From Candidatus Methanofastidiosia archaeon (GTDB taxonomy: Archaea > Methanobacteriota_B > Thermococci > Methanofastidiosales > NM3), in NCBI GenBank assembly GCA_016930445.1, contig JAFGGT010000065.1, positions 1-35,045 on the forward strand: 35,045 nucleotides of DNA, in the 5' to 3' direction. Both the position numbers and the translations under genes were made by a program. This document shows positions 22,361 to 31,611 of this stretch, piece after piece; within the stretch, counting starts at the first letter, position 1, and every line of letters starts with the position of its first letter. The notes beneath the pieces were generated by a model. It made no database searches. It saw only the letters and a list, made by a program, of their open reading frames with translations, and was not told the DNA's origin.

Positions 22361-25300
22361 ATGAGCAAGGAAAAGAAGACCAACGTATTGGTTATAGGTG
22401 CTGGAATTACGGGTATACAATCCTCGCTAGACCTCGCCGATAAGGGTTATAGGGTTTATCTGGTTGAAAAGTCCCCATCTATTGGTGGTTCGATGGCCAA
22501 ACTGGATAAGACCTTCCCTACTAATGACTGTTCTATGTGCACGCTAGCGCCTAAGATGGTCGAGACATCTAGGCACCCTAACATTGAACTGTTGACATAT
22601 TCAGAGGTTGTAGGACTCGAAGGTACAGCAGGTAACTTCAAGGCAAAGATCAAGAAAAAGCCAAGGTACGTTATAGAGGAGAAATGTACTGGCTGTGGCG
22701 ATTGTATCGAGAAGTGCCCCACCAAGAAGCAGAACATACCGAGCGAGTTTGACCACGGTATGGGCACAAGGAAGGCAATTTACATACCGTTCGAACAAGC
22801 GTCCCCGCTTGTCGCGACGATCGATACTGAGAACTGCCTTCACTTCAAGACAGGCAAATGCGGCATCTGCCAAAAGGTCTGCCTTGCAGAGGCCATCGAC
22901 TTCGAACAAAAGGAGGAGATCATCGAGGTGGACGTAGGTGCTGTCATCGTAGCCACCGGATTCGATGTGCTTGCCCCGACTATGAGGACCGAATATGGCT
23001 ATGGCAAGTACAAGAACGTAATAACCGCAATAGAGTATGAGAGGCTAATGTCTGCATCCGGCCCCACCCGCGGACACATAGAGAGGCCGTCGGACGGCAA
23101 GAAACCTGAGAAGATAGCATGGATACAATGCGTCGGTTCCAGGAGCGGCAGGCTAGGAAATCCATACTGTTCACGCGTATGTTGTATGTATGCCACAAAG
23201 GAGGCGCTCGTTACAAAAGAGCACGACCCGGACATACAACCTTACATATTCTACATGGACCTCAGGGCCTATGGAAAGGAGTTCGAGGAGTACTACCAAA
23301 AGGCGGACTCCACCGGTGTCAAATACGTCAGGGCCCGTCCCGCTGAGGTCTTCGAGACAGACGGCGGAGACATCATGATCCGCTATGAGGACACATACAC
23401 CGGCGAGATCAAGGAAGAGAAGTTCGATCTTCTAGTCCTTTCATCTGCCATAGTGCCATCAAAATCGAACGCAGAGCTGTCCGAATCATTGGGCATAGAA
23501 CTTGACGAGAACGGGTTCTTCAAGGAATGCAATGTCGTGTCGGACCCTATGGAGAGCTCAAAGCCAGGCGTCTTTTTGGCAGGTTGCTCCCAATCCCCCA
23601 AGGACATCCCCGACTCCGTGGCACAGGGCTCTGGAGCCGCTGCGATGGTAATGGACATCTTGCCAAAGCCTGAGATCAAGCCCGTCCAGCAGATTGCCGA
23701 GAAGGTCATGCAATCTGACGAAGAGCCGCGTATCGGCGTTTTCATCTGCATGTGCGGTAAGAACATAGCAGGATACATGGATGTTGACAAGCTCTCGGAG
23801 TTCGCACTTTCACTGCCTAACGTATCCCATTCGGAGATACTCATGTTCGCATGCTCCCAGGATGCACAGGGCAAGATAAAGAAGGCTATCGAGTCTAAGG
23901 ATCTTAATCGTGTGGTAGTGGCCGCATGTACACCAAGGACCCACGAGGGCCTCTTCCAGGACACCATCAGAGAGATCGGCCTGAACAAGTACCTGTTCGA
24001 GATGGCCAACATCAGGAATCAGTGTTCCTGGGTTCACTCAACTGACCCAGAGAAAGCCCTTGAAAAGGCAAAGGAACTTGTAAAGATGTCTGTGGCAAAG
24101 GCAAGGCTTCTAGAGCCACTTAGCCAAGGTCAGATCGAGGTCGAAGGTTCGGCGCTCGTGATCGGCGGCGGAGTTTCCGGTATGAGCACCGCTTTGGCCC
24201 TTGCAGAGGCAGGGATAAAGGTCTACCTGGTCGAGAAGAAGGACAAGCTAGGTGGAATGCTCAACAATCTGACCACCCTCTACCCTTCAGATGTGAAGGC
24301 ACAGGACGTAGTTGACAAGCTGGTCGACGAGATGCAGAAGAACAAGAACATCGACGTATTGCTCAATACTGAGATAGAGGAGATCAAGGGTTACATAGGG
24401 AACTTCGAGGTAGAGGTCAAGGAGCAGGACCCACTATACAAGAACTTCGAGGAACCGCTGAAGGTCGGAACTGTCGTCATAGCCACTGGGGCAGAGCTGA
24501 TAGACCCGGCAGGCATCTACGGATATGGCTCCAGCCCGAAGATCATTACCCAGTACGAGCTGGAGGAGATGCTAAAGAAAGGCTCCTTCCCCAAGGATGC
24601 CAAGGAAGTGCTCTTCATATCCTGTGCAGGAGCCCGAGAGGACAAGGGCAGGACATACTGCTGCAGAGTGGGCTGTGGCACGATGCTGAGGAATGCGAAG
24701 GCATTGAAGAAGCTAAATCCCGATCTGAATCTATTCGTCCTTTTCAGGGACATGAGGTCTTTCGGAAAGAGAGAGGAGGAATACTATGTCGACGTCCAAC
24801 AAAACTACGGCGTCAAGTTCCTCAGATACGAGAAGGACCAGAAACCGGAGGTCAGTGTCGACAACGGCGTTGTCACGCTCAGGGTGCATGACATGCTACT
24901 TGGCGATGATCTGGAGTTCAAACCAGACCTCGTCGTGCTGACTACCCCGACCGAAGGCCAGGCGAACGACATAGCAATGATGCTCAAGGTGCCCACATCC
25001 AAGAACGGAGGCTTCTTCCTAGAGGCCCACGCGAAGATCAGGCCGCTCGACTTCGCCACTGACGGAGTATATGTCTGTGGCAGCGCGCACTTCCCCAAGG
25101 GGGTCGCAGACGCGGTGGCCCAGGCCATTGGCGCCGCCTCAAGGGCAGCTGTCCCGATATTCGAGAGGATCGTGAAGGGAGAGGCTATCGTAAGCGATGT
25201 CGACCAGGAGAAATGCATCGGCTGTGGGATATGTGTGAGCATCTGCCCCTATGGTGCGATGGCGCTGGATGATGGCAAATCACAGTCGAACAAGGCGCTA

Positions 25301-25423
25301 TGCAAGGGATGCGGTACCTGCGCATCTGCATGCCCGATGTTTGCCATTAAGATGCCCCACTTCACCGATGGCCAGATTTTTGAACAGATCAAAGCCGCGA
25401 TTGGTAAGTCCGGAGGTGCATGA
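22361..25423 (+). CDS. hdrA: Double HdrA: two fused heterodisulfide reductase A modules
   Basis: HdrA carries the FAD that splits electron pairs in flavin-based bifurcation. This 1,020-residue protein has two HdrA modules. Module 1 (residues 1 to about 435) starts at the FAD motif GAGITG and has an inserted ferredoxin (C109, C112, C115, C119), a further Cys group (C159-C174) and CSRVCC, but lacks the usual N-terminal iron-sulfur domain. Module 2 starts with that domain (RIGVFICMCGKNIAGY, residue 457), then an FAD site (IGGGVSGM, about 601), and ends with two [4Fe-4S] motifs (CIGCGICVSICP and CKGCGTCASACP, about 952-993), but lacks the inserted ferredoxin. The modules are thus complementary. 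AAGGTG precedes the ATG. Confidence 0.92.
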   Translation: MSKEKKTNVLVIGAGITGIQSSLDLADKGYRVYLVEKSPSIGGSMAKLDKTFPTNDCSMCTLAPKMVETSRHPNIELLTYSEVVGLEGTAGNFKAKIKKKPRYVIEEKCTGCGDCIEKCPTKKQNIPSEFDHGMGTRKAIYIPFEQASPLVATIDTENCLHFKTGKCGICQKVCLAEAIDFEQKEEIIEVDVGAVIVATGFDVLAPTMRTEYGYGKYKNVITAIEYERLMSASGPTRGHIERPSDGKKPEKIAWIQCVGSRSGRLGNPYCSRVCCMYATKEALVTKEHDPDIQPYIFYMDLRAYGKEFEEYYQKADSTGVKYVRARPAEVFETDGGDIMIRYEDTYTGEIKEEKFDLLVLSSAIVPSKSNAELSESLGIELDENGFFKECNVVSDPMESSKPGVFLAGCSQSPKDIPDSVAQGSGAAAMVMDILPKPEIKPVQQIAEKVMQSDEEPRIGVFICMCGKNIAGYMDVDKLSEFALSLPNVSHSEILMFACSQDAQGKIKKAIESKDLNRVVVAACTPRTHEGLFQDTIREIGLNKYLFEMANIRNQCSWVHSTDPEKALEKAKELVKMSVAKARLLEPLSQGQIEVEGSALVIGGGVSGMSTALALAEAGIKVYLVEKKDKLGGMLNNLTTLYPSDVKAQDVVDKLVDEMQKNKNIDVLLNTEIEEIKGYIGNFEVEVKEQDPLYKNFEEPLKVGTVVIATGAELIDPAGIYGYGSSPKIITQYELEEMLKKGSFPKDAKEVLFISCAGAREDKGRTYCCRVGCGTMLRNAKALKKLNPDLNLFVLFRDMRSFGKREEEYYVDVQQNYGVKFLRYEKDQKPEVSVDNGVVTLRVHDMLLGDDLEFKPDLVVLTTPTEGQANDIAMMLKVPTSKNGGFFLEAHAKIRPLDFATDGVYVCGSAHFPKGVADAVAQAIGAASRAAVPIFERIVKGEAIVSDVDQEKCIGCGICVSICPYGAMALDDGKSQSNKALCKGCGTCASACPMFAIKMPHFTDGQIFEQIKAAIGKSGGA

Positions 25424-25425
25424 TA

Positions 25426-26175
25426 ATGGCAGACGAAAAGTTTGAACCTAAGATTGTGGCTTTCACTTGTAATTGGTGTTCATATGCAGGAGCAGACCTT
25501 GCCGGTACGTCCCGTATACAATATGCGCCCAACATGCGCATAATACGCGTGATGTGCTCTGGCAGGGTTGAACCCAACTTCATTTTGGAAGCGTTCCAAC
25601 AGGGGGCCGACGGAGTATGTGTCCTAGGCTGCCACTTTGGAGATTGCCACTACATAAGTGGGAACTATGAAGCTAACAGAAGGATGGAGCTCCTTACCAA
25701 GCTCTTCAAACACATGGGGCTTGATGAGGGCAGGATAATGATCGAATGGGTCTCCGCATCCGAGGGTGAGAGATTTTCACAGGTCGTCAACAAATTCACG
25801 GAACAGGTCAGGGAACTAGGGCCTCTTCCAGAGGGTTACGCGGACAAGATCGCCCTTCTCAGGGGAGCTATCGAGGGAGAGAGGCTGAGGATAGTCCTTG
25901 GATCGACAAAGAGGGCGTTTGACAGCGGAGGCGTCGAGGAAGAGAAGTACAACAACGCTCTCTTCGACATAGCTAGGGACGAGATAGACAGGGTCAAGAT
26001 GTTCAAGGCCCTTGACAAGGCGGATGCCCCCCTTACGGTGCCTCAATTCTCAGAGATGACCGGCATACCGAAGATGACTATCTGGAGGCATGTCCTTTCC
26101 ATGACGAGGAAGAACATACTCGAGGCCGTCGGCGAGGAACATCACTACATGCTGTATCAAAGGAGGGCTGTGTAA
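25426..26175 (+). CDS. mvhD: MvhD-type iron-sulfur protein with C-terminal winged-helix-like extension
   Basis: MvhD passes electrons to HdrA through a [2Fe-2S] cluster. Residues 1 to about 130 match the family: FTCNWCSYAGADLAGTSR, IRVMCSGRVEPNFILEAF and VCVLGCHFGDCHYISGN. A further 110 residues follow, ending in a helix-turn-helix-like stretch (LTVPQFSEMTGIPKMTIWRH) and a possible wing. This may be an interaction domain or a DNA-binding part. ATG 25426 has GGAGGTG 8 bases upstream. ATG 25420 overlaps the hdrA stop. No hydrogenase subunit lies nearby. Confidence 0.9.
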   Translation: MADEKFEPKIVAFTCNWCSYAGADLAGTSRIQYAPNMRIIRVMCSGRVEPNFILEAFQQGADGVCVLGCHFGDCHYISGNYEANRRMELLTKLFKHMGLDEGRIMIEWVSASEGERFSQVVNKFTEQVRELGPLPEGYADKIALLRGAIEGERLRIVLGSTKRAFDSGGVEEEKYNNALFDIARDEIDRVKMFKALDKADAPLTVPQFSEMTGIPKMTIWRHVLSMTRKNILEAVGEEHHYMLYQRRAV

Positions 26176-27350
26176 TGGTTATAAAGGACGAGGAGATGGA
26201 CTTCGAGTTCTCAAAGAAGCTCGAGAAAGAGCTTGCCAACAGCTTTGCCAAGTGCTTCCAGTGCGGTACATGTACAGCAAGGTGTCCGGGCGGAATTATA
26301 TCCGATTACAGGACGAGGAAGTTCATGAGAATGGCCCAGCTTGGCCTCAAGGACAAGATACTCAGTTCCGACGAGATATGGAACTGCACCACGTGTTCCA
26401 CGTGTAAGATCCTCTGCCCATGGGAGGTCGACCCGCTCTCAACGATATTGAAGCTGAGAAGGGAAGCTGTCAGGGCCGGTCACGAGAACAAGAAGCATGA
26501 CCCATTGGTAAAGAGCCTTGCCAACTACGACAACCCCTGGCTGCAACCTAGGTCCGCTAGGAGGAAATGGTACAAGGGGCTCGATGTCGTGGACCTTACA
26601 GAGAATCCAGGCGGAGCCGACGTGCTCTACTATGTTGGCTGCACTGCCACATTCGACAAGAGGCTTTGGGGAATGGCCAGGGCAGTTATCAGGGTTCTAG
26701 GAAAGGCTGGCATCAAGGTCGGTGTTCTCGGCAAGGACGAGAAGTGTTGCGGAGGTACGGTCCGCGGTGTAGGCCATCCCGAGATGTTCGAGGCTTTGGC
26801 GAAGCAGAACGTTGAGGACTTCAACAAGGCGGGCGTCGACACGGTCATCTTCTCCTGCCCAGGGTGTCTCAACACTATCAAGAACACTTACAAGGCAGAG
26901 CAGATGGGCGAGATCAAGCCAAAGCTTGTTCACGTGGTCGAATTCGTTTCCCAACTGATAAAGGATGGCAAGTTGAAGCTTGACAAGGATGTCAAGAGGA
27001 TTGTCACTTACCATGACCCATGTCACTTGGGTAAGCACTGCGAGGTCTTCGATGCCCCACGTGATATCCTAAAGGCCATCCCTGGACTTGATTTCAGGGA
27101 GATGAAGTTTATAATGAAGGATTCCTGGTGTTGCGGCGCCGGTGGGGGCGTAAAGACGGCCTACCCGGAGCGTGCGACGGAATTGGCGGTAAATCGTCTG
27201 AATCAGGCGGAGGAGACGGAGGCGGACACGATATGCAGTGCCTGTTCATTCTGTTACCAGAACCTGTTGGACGGATTGGTCGCCAAGAAGGATTCCAAGA
27301 TGGAGATGAAAGACGTTATGGAAATCTTAGCGGAGGCGATTGAGGAATGA
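26175..27350 (+). CDS. HdrD-like iron-sulfur / CCG-domain protein (HdrC-HdrB fusion type)
   Basis: This 391-residue protein combines an HdrC-like part with two [4Fe-4S] motifs (C27, C30, C33, C37 and C71, C74, C77, C81) and an HdrB-like part with two CCG domains. The first has YVGCTATFD, KCCGG and CPGC (about residues 152-230). The second has HDPCHLGKH, WCCGAGGG and CSACSFC (about 279-357). Such proteins reduce disulfides or act as electron carriers through noncubane clusters. All key cysteines are present, so it is probably active. Without biochemical data the substrate (CoM-S-S-CoB or another) is open. It overlaps mvhD by one base. Confidence 0.9.
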   Translation: MVIKDEEMDFEFSKKLEKELANSFAKCFQCGTCTARCPGGIISDYRTRKFMRMAQLGLKDKILSSDEIWNCTTCSTCKILCPWEVDPLSTILKLRREAVRAGHENKKHDPLVKSLANYDNPWLQPRSARRKWYKGLDVVDLTENPGGADVLYYVGCTATFDKRLWGMARAVIRVLGKAGIKVGVLGKDEKCCGGTVRGVGHPEMFEALAKQNVEDFNKAGVDTVIFSCPGCLNTIKNTYKAEQMGEIKPKLVHVVEFVSQLIKDGKLKLDKDVKRIVTYHDPCHLGKHCEVFDAPRDILKAIPGLDFREMKFIMKDSWCCGAGGGVKTAYPERATELAVNRLNQAEETEADTICSACSFCYQNLLDGLVAKKDSKMEMKDVMEILAEAIEE

Positions 27351-29629
27351 TTGGCGTATTCATTTGTTTCTGTGGACAAAACATTGGTGGTTACATCAAT
27401 GTCCCCGAGCTCACCGACTACTTCAACAACTGGAGAGACGACGTCGTTGCCTTCAACACAACATTCCTATGTTCCGAGATAGGCCAGGACCTCATCAAGG
27501 ACAAGATCGAGGAATTGAACCTGGATGCTGTCGTCGTGGCATCATGTTCACCAAAGCACCATGGCGGGATTTTCCAGAACTGTATAGGTCAGAAGATGAA
27601 TCAGTACAGATGGGAGTTCGCCAACATAAGGGAACAGTGTGCATGGGTGACGCCCAACAAGAAGAATGCCACCGAGAAGGCAAAGGCCATCATCGCCGGA
27701 GCTATCGAGAAGGCAATGCTAATGAACGACATAGGCTCAACTAGGGTCCCTGTGACCAAGGACGTCCTCATCATTGGAGGCGGAATAGCAGGAATGCACG
27801 GCTCATTGGAGCTTACGGACAAGGGATTCCATGTTCATATGGTGGAGAAAAAAGAGACAATAGGCGGACATATGGTGCAGTTCGACAGGGTATTCCCAAC
27901 GGATGACTGTGCAATGTGCACCAGCTCCCCGATACTGGCGGAAGTTGCAATGGACCCGCTGATAGACATATACTCCCTTTCTGAGGTGATAGAGGTTAAG
28001 GGAAGGCCGGGGGAGTACAGGGTCACGATAAGGAGAAATCCTAGGTACATCGATGAGTCTAAATGTACTGCCTGTGGTGACTGTACCACGCACTGCCCTG
28101 TAGAGGCTTGGAGCGAGTGGCACTACGGAATGGCCACTAGGGCTGCGACCTACAAACCGCTGGCGCAGGCGGTACCTCTCAAGAACAGGATCGAGAAGGA
28201 ATCCTGCATAAGGTGTGGGACCTGCGAGAACGTCTGTAAGGCCAATGCGATAATGTACGACCAACAGCCGGAGGAGTTCGAGATCACGGTCGGAGCGATC
28301 ATGATAAGCACAGGGTACGACATCTTGGACCTTTCGAACACAGAATATCACCAGGAGCATCCAAATGTCATATCGCATCTGCAGTTAGAGGCCATAAAGG
28401 TACCTTCAGGCCCTACCGCAGGGGAGATCCTGAGGCCTTCTGACGGAAAGATGCCAAAGCACCTTGTCTTCGTGCTGTGCGCTGGTTCAAGGGACAGGAG
28501 GCATAACGTCTACTGTTCGAAGGTATGTTGCATGTACACTACCAAGAATGCAAGGCTCATAAAGTCGGAGCACCCTGAGATGAAGATCACTATATGCTAC
28601 ATTGACGTTCGTGCCGCCGGAAGGGGTTATGAGGAATACTTTGACAAGGCTCGTGAGATGGGGATCAACTACGTCAGGGGAAATGTATCCGAGATAGTTC
28701 CGAACGGCGAAGACCTCATATTGAGGGTCGAAGACACATTCACTGGAGAACCTCTAGAAATGGAAGCCGATCTAGTAGTCCTATCTTCAGGTATGATACC
28801 CTCACAGGGTACTAGGGATATGTCCGAGGTGATCCACGTCGTATCTGGTGCGGACAAGTTCCTTGCACCTGTGCACGTCAAGATAGCCCCAGTCGACACG
28901 GCCAACACCGGCGTCTACATTGCTGGCACTGTGGAAGCGCCAAAACCGATTCAAGAGTGCATCACTGACGCAGGCCTGGTGGCATCCAGGATATCCACAT
29001 TCCTGAAGGACCCAGAGATAGAGATCGACCTCAAGACTTCGAAGATCAACCCGGAGATATGCATCAAATGCGGCACCTGCGCTGACAACTGCGTATATGA
29101 CGCGATCGATACCACCGGGGAAGACTTCAAGGTCCAGGACGTGTCATGCCAGGCATGCGGTAAATGTTCCGTTGTATGCCCGACAGGCGCGATAGACCTC
29201 CAGTTGTTCACCGAGGACCAACTGATAAAGCAGGTCGATGGCATCTTGGCAGAGGACAAGGACTCTATTATAGGATTCTGCTGCTACCAGTGCGGATACA
29301 ATGCCGCAGACCTTGCCGGGACCGCGAAGGCCTTCATAGACCCCAAGATAAAGGTGGTCTTGGTGCCTTGCTCAGGACGTGTAACAATACAGCACATGCT
29401 CTACCCGTTCTTCAAGGGCGCGAAGGGCGTGTTCGTTGCAGCATGCCTGGAAGGGCAATGCCACTACATCGACGGCAATCTGCAGGCCAAGGAGAAGGTC
29501 AAGCTTGCCAAGAAATCCCTGGACCTCATGGGCATCGGAGGGCGTAAGCTGAATCTGTTCAACATGTCGTCCGCTGAAGGTCCCAAGTTTGTCGCAGCTT
29601 CGAAGAGGATGGTGGAAATATGTCAGTAG
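27347..29629 (+). CDS. HdrA-MvhD fusion protein
   Basis: This 760-residue protein has the full HdrA layout: an N-terminal iron-sulfur domain (IGVFICFCGQNIGGYINVPE), the FAD site (IIGGGIAGMHG, about residue 143), an inserted ferredoxin (CTACGDCTTHCP, about 240), a second Cys set (CIRCGTCENVCK, about 287) and two C-terminal motifs (CIKCGTCADNC about 572 and CQACGKCSVVCP about 602). Residues about 640-760 are a complete MvhD domain (GFCCYQCGYNAADLAG, then VPCSGRV and CLEGQCHY). Fusing the donor MvhD to HdrA fixes their 1:1 contact. It overlaps the HdrD-like gene by 4 bases. Confidence 0.93.
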   Translation: MIGVFICFCGQNIGGYINVPELTDYFNNWRDDVVAFNTTFLCSEIGQDLIKDKIEELNLDAVVVASCSPKHHGGIFQNCIGQKMNQYRWEFANIREQCAWVTPNKKNATEKAKAIIAGAIEKAMLMNDIGSTRVPVTKDVLIIGGGIAGMHGSLELTDKGFHVHMVEKKETIGGHMVQFDRVFPTDDCAMCTSSPILAEVAMDPLIDIYSLSEVIEVKGRPGEYRVTIRRNPRYIDESKCTACGDCTTHCPVEAWSEWHYGMATRAATYKPLAQAVPLKNRIEKESCIRCGTCENVCKANAIMYDQQPEEFEITVGAIMISTGYDILDLSNTEYHQEHPNVISHLQLEAIKVPSGPTAGEILRPSDGKMPKHLVFVLCAGSRDRRHNVYCSKVCCMYTTKNARLIKSEHPEMKITICYIDVRAAGRGYEEYFDKAREMGINYVRGNVSEIVPNGEDLILRVEDTFTGEPLEMEADLVVLSSGMIPSQGTRDMSEVIHVVSGADKFLAPVHVKIAPVDTANTGVYIAGTVEAPKPIQECITDAGLVASRISTFLKDPEIEIDLKTSKINPEICIKCGTCADNCVYDAIDTTGEDFKVQDVSCQACGKCSVVCPTGAIDLQLFTEDQLIKQVDGILAEDKDSIIGFCCYQCGYNAADLAGTAKAFIDPKIKVVLVPCSGRVTIQHMLYPFFKGAKGVFVAACLEGQCHYIDGNLQAKEKVKLAKKSLDLMGIGGRKLNLFNMSSAEGPKFVAASKRMVEICQ

Positions 29630-31611
29630 ATAATTCAAAGGTCAAAGAGGCCAAAGAGGCCCCAAAAGCTCCTGAAGAGGAAATTAAGCCGATCAAAGTG
29701 GCCGGCGAATGTGAGATTGGGACCGTCCTCGACTGCGCGACCTGCAAGAGGTGCTCGCTTGTATGCCCGACAGAGCTGAACCTTGAGAAGGTGGTGAGGA
29801 TATCCCGATACCTAAAGGATCCCAAGGGTTCCCACAGGAATGTTTTCAAGGTGACATCCAAGCTAGCCGGTATGGCCGAGACACAAAGCTGGCTCAAGAA
29901 GGGAGAGACAGGTACGGACATAGCCTACTTCCCTGGATGCTCGGCGCTCTTTGACATACTCCTTCAGAGGGACACGAACTACTCTGGCGCGGCAGAGGCC
30001 GCAGTGCTGTCATTGAACAAGCTTGGATTCAAGCCGGAGATCATCTATGGCTGCTGTGGGCACGACCTCTATTACTCAGGCGCACTCGATGAGTTCGAGA
30101 TCGTTAAAAAGGAGCTTTCAAAGAAGCTGGAAGGCAAGAAGATAGTGGTCGGCTGCGGCGAATGCTACCACATGCTAAAGAACGTATACAATGCCGATGT
30201 AATCACATTTGCAGAGTTCGTCTTTGAACAGCATCCGAAGTTCGAGAAGACCGACCTCAAGACGACCTACCATGACCCTTGCAGGCTCGGAAGGTACAAC
30301 GAGATCTATGACGCACCCAGGGAGCTTCTGAAGAAGGCTTCAGACTTCAGGGAGATGGAGAACATCAGGGAAGAGGCCATCTGCTGCTCTGTGTCAGCAT
30401 GGCTGAACTGCAACAAGCATGCCAGGGAGGTCAGGTTCAACAGGATAAGGGAAGCAAAGGCGACTGGCGCGGATTATATTGTGACAGCTTGCAACAAATG
30501 CTCCATACACCTGGACTGTGTGCACTATGAGCTCAACAAGGAGGAGGTCAAGGACCTCGAGGGGATAAAGATCATCGGACTTGAGGAGGTCGTAGGATAC
30601 GCGCTAGGCGTCTACGATCCATTCAAGGAGGAGAAGTCCTACGAGGTGTCCGAGATCAAGGGCAAGTTCCTTGAACCAATTACGATAGAAAAGGACCTGG
30701 AAAGGTACATCGATGAGGATCTAATAGAACAGGCGTTCAGGTGCACATCCTGTAAGAATTGCACGATAGTATGCCCAGTGCACTATGACACACCAGGCCT
30801 GATGATGGAGGTCTTCAGGCCAGAGCTCGTCAAGAGGGGCTATGCGCCGGAAAAGCACACTAAGATAGCAAGCGTTCTCAAGAAGACAGGAAACGCCTTC
30901 GGCGTCGAGACCGGCGTCAAGTCAAAGGTCAATCCAAAGGCAAAGTACATCTACTTCCCAGGCTGCGTCGCACAATACAGGCGTGACGATGTGTTCCAGG
31001 CAACGGTGAAGATCCTGGACCTCCTAGGCGTCGACTATGAGATACCTGAGGGGCTTGTCTGCTGCGGTTCCGTCCTCAAGAGGACAGGACACCCGATGGA
31101 CTTCCTGATAGAACAGAACATGAAGGTGCTCAAGGGCAAGCCCATAATCACATCATGCTCGGGATGCTACGCGACACTTAAGAAGGACTATGAGGGGCTA
31201 GATGTCCACCACATAACGGACATCATAAAGGAGAACATCGGCAAGCTTCCACTCAAAGAGGTCAAGAAGAAGGTCATGTACCACGATCCTTGCCACCTTG
31301 GAAGGAAGTTCAGCTACTACGATGTGCCCAGGGAGATAATCAAGGCCATCCCAGGAATTGAGCTGGTGCCCTTCGACAAGGAGAAGGAGAACGCGCAGTG
31401 TTGTGGCGCCGGCGGCGGAGTAAAGTCTGCAAAGCCGGACCTGGCCAACGATCTTGCAAAGAAGAAGATGGAAGAGGCAAAGGGCAAGGATGTCGACATG
31501 GTGGTATCATCATGTCCCTTCTGCGAGCTGAACCTTGCTGATAACTGCGAGGACATCCCTGTGGTAGACATCCTTAATCTCATAATGGAATCACTGGGGG
31601 TGAAGGCATGA
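29620..31611 (+). CDS. Tandem HdrD-HdrD fusion protein
   Basis: This 663-residue protein repeats an HdrD-like unit. Unit 1 (1 to about 345) has one [4Fe-4S] motif (C39, C42, C45, C49), a first CCG domain (FPGCSALFD, YGCCGHD, CGECY) and a second (HDPCRLGRYNE, ICCSVSAW, CNKC) in which the usual CCGAGGG is changed to CCSVSAW. Unit 2 (about 370-663) has one motif (CTSCKNCTIVCP), then FPGCVAQY, VCCGSV, CSGCY, HDPCHLGRK, QCCGAGGG and CPFC, all standard. It probably offers two noncubane-cluster sites, with unit 1 possibly altered. It overlaps the HdrA-MvhD gene by 10 bases. Confidence 0.9.
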   Translation: MSVDNSKVKEAKEAPKAPEEEIKPIKVAGECEIGTVLDCATCKRCSLVCPTELNLEKVVRISRYLKDPKGSHRNVFKVTSKLAGMAETQSWLKKGETGTDIAYFPGCSALFDILLQRDTNYSGAAEAAVLSLNKLGFKPEIIYGCCGHDLYYSGALDEFEIVKKELSKKLEGKKIVVGCGECYHMLKNVYNADVITFAEFVFEQHPKFEKTDLKTTYHDPCRLGRYNEIYDAPRELLKKASDFREMENIREEAICCSVSAWLNCNKHAREVRFNRIREAKATGADYIVTACNKCSIHLDCVHYELNKEEVKDLEGIKIIGLEEVVGYALGVYDPFKEEKSYEVSEIKGKFLEPITIEKDLERYIDEDLIEQAFRCTSCKNCTIVCPVHYDTPGLMMEVFRPELVKRGYAPEKHTKIASVLKKTGNAFGVETGVKSKVNPKAKYIYFPGCVAQYRRDDVFQATVKILDLLGVDYEIPEGLVCCGSVLKRTGHPMDFLIEQNMKVLKGKPIITSCSGCYATLKKDYEGLDVHHITDIIKENIGKLPLKEVKKKVMYHDPCHLGRKFSYYDVPREIIKAIPGIELVPFDKEKENAQCCGAGGGVKSAKPDLANDLAKKKMEEAKGKDVDMVVSSCPFCELNLADNCEDIPVVDILNLIMESLGVKA

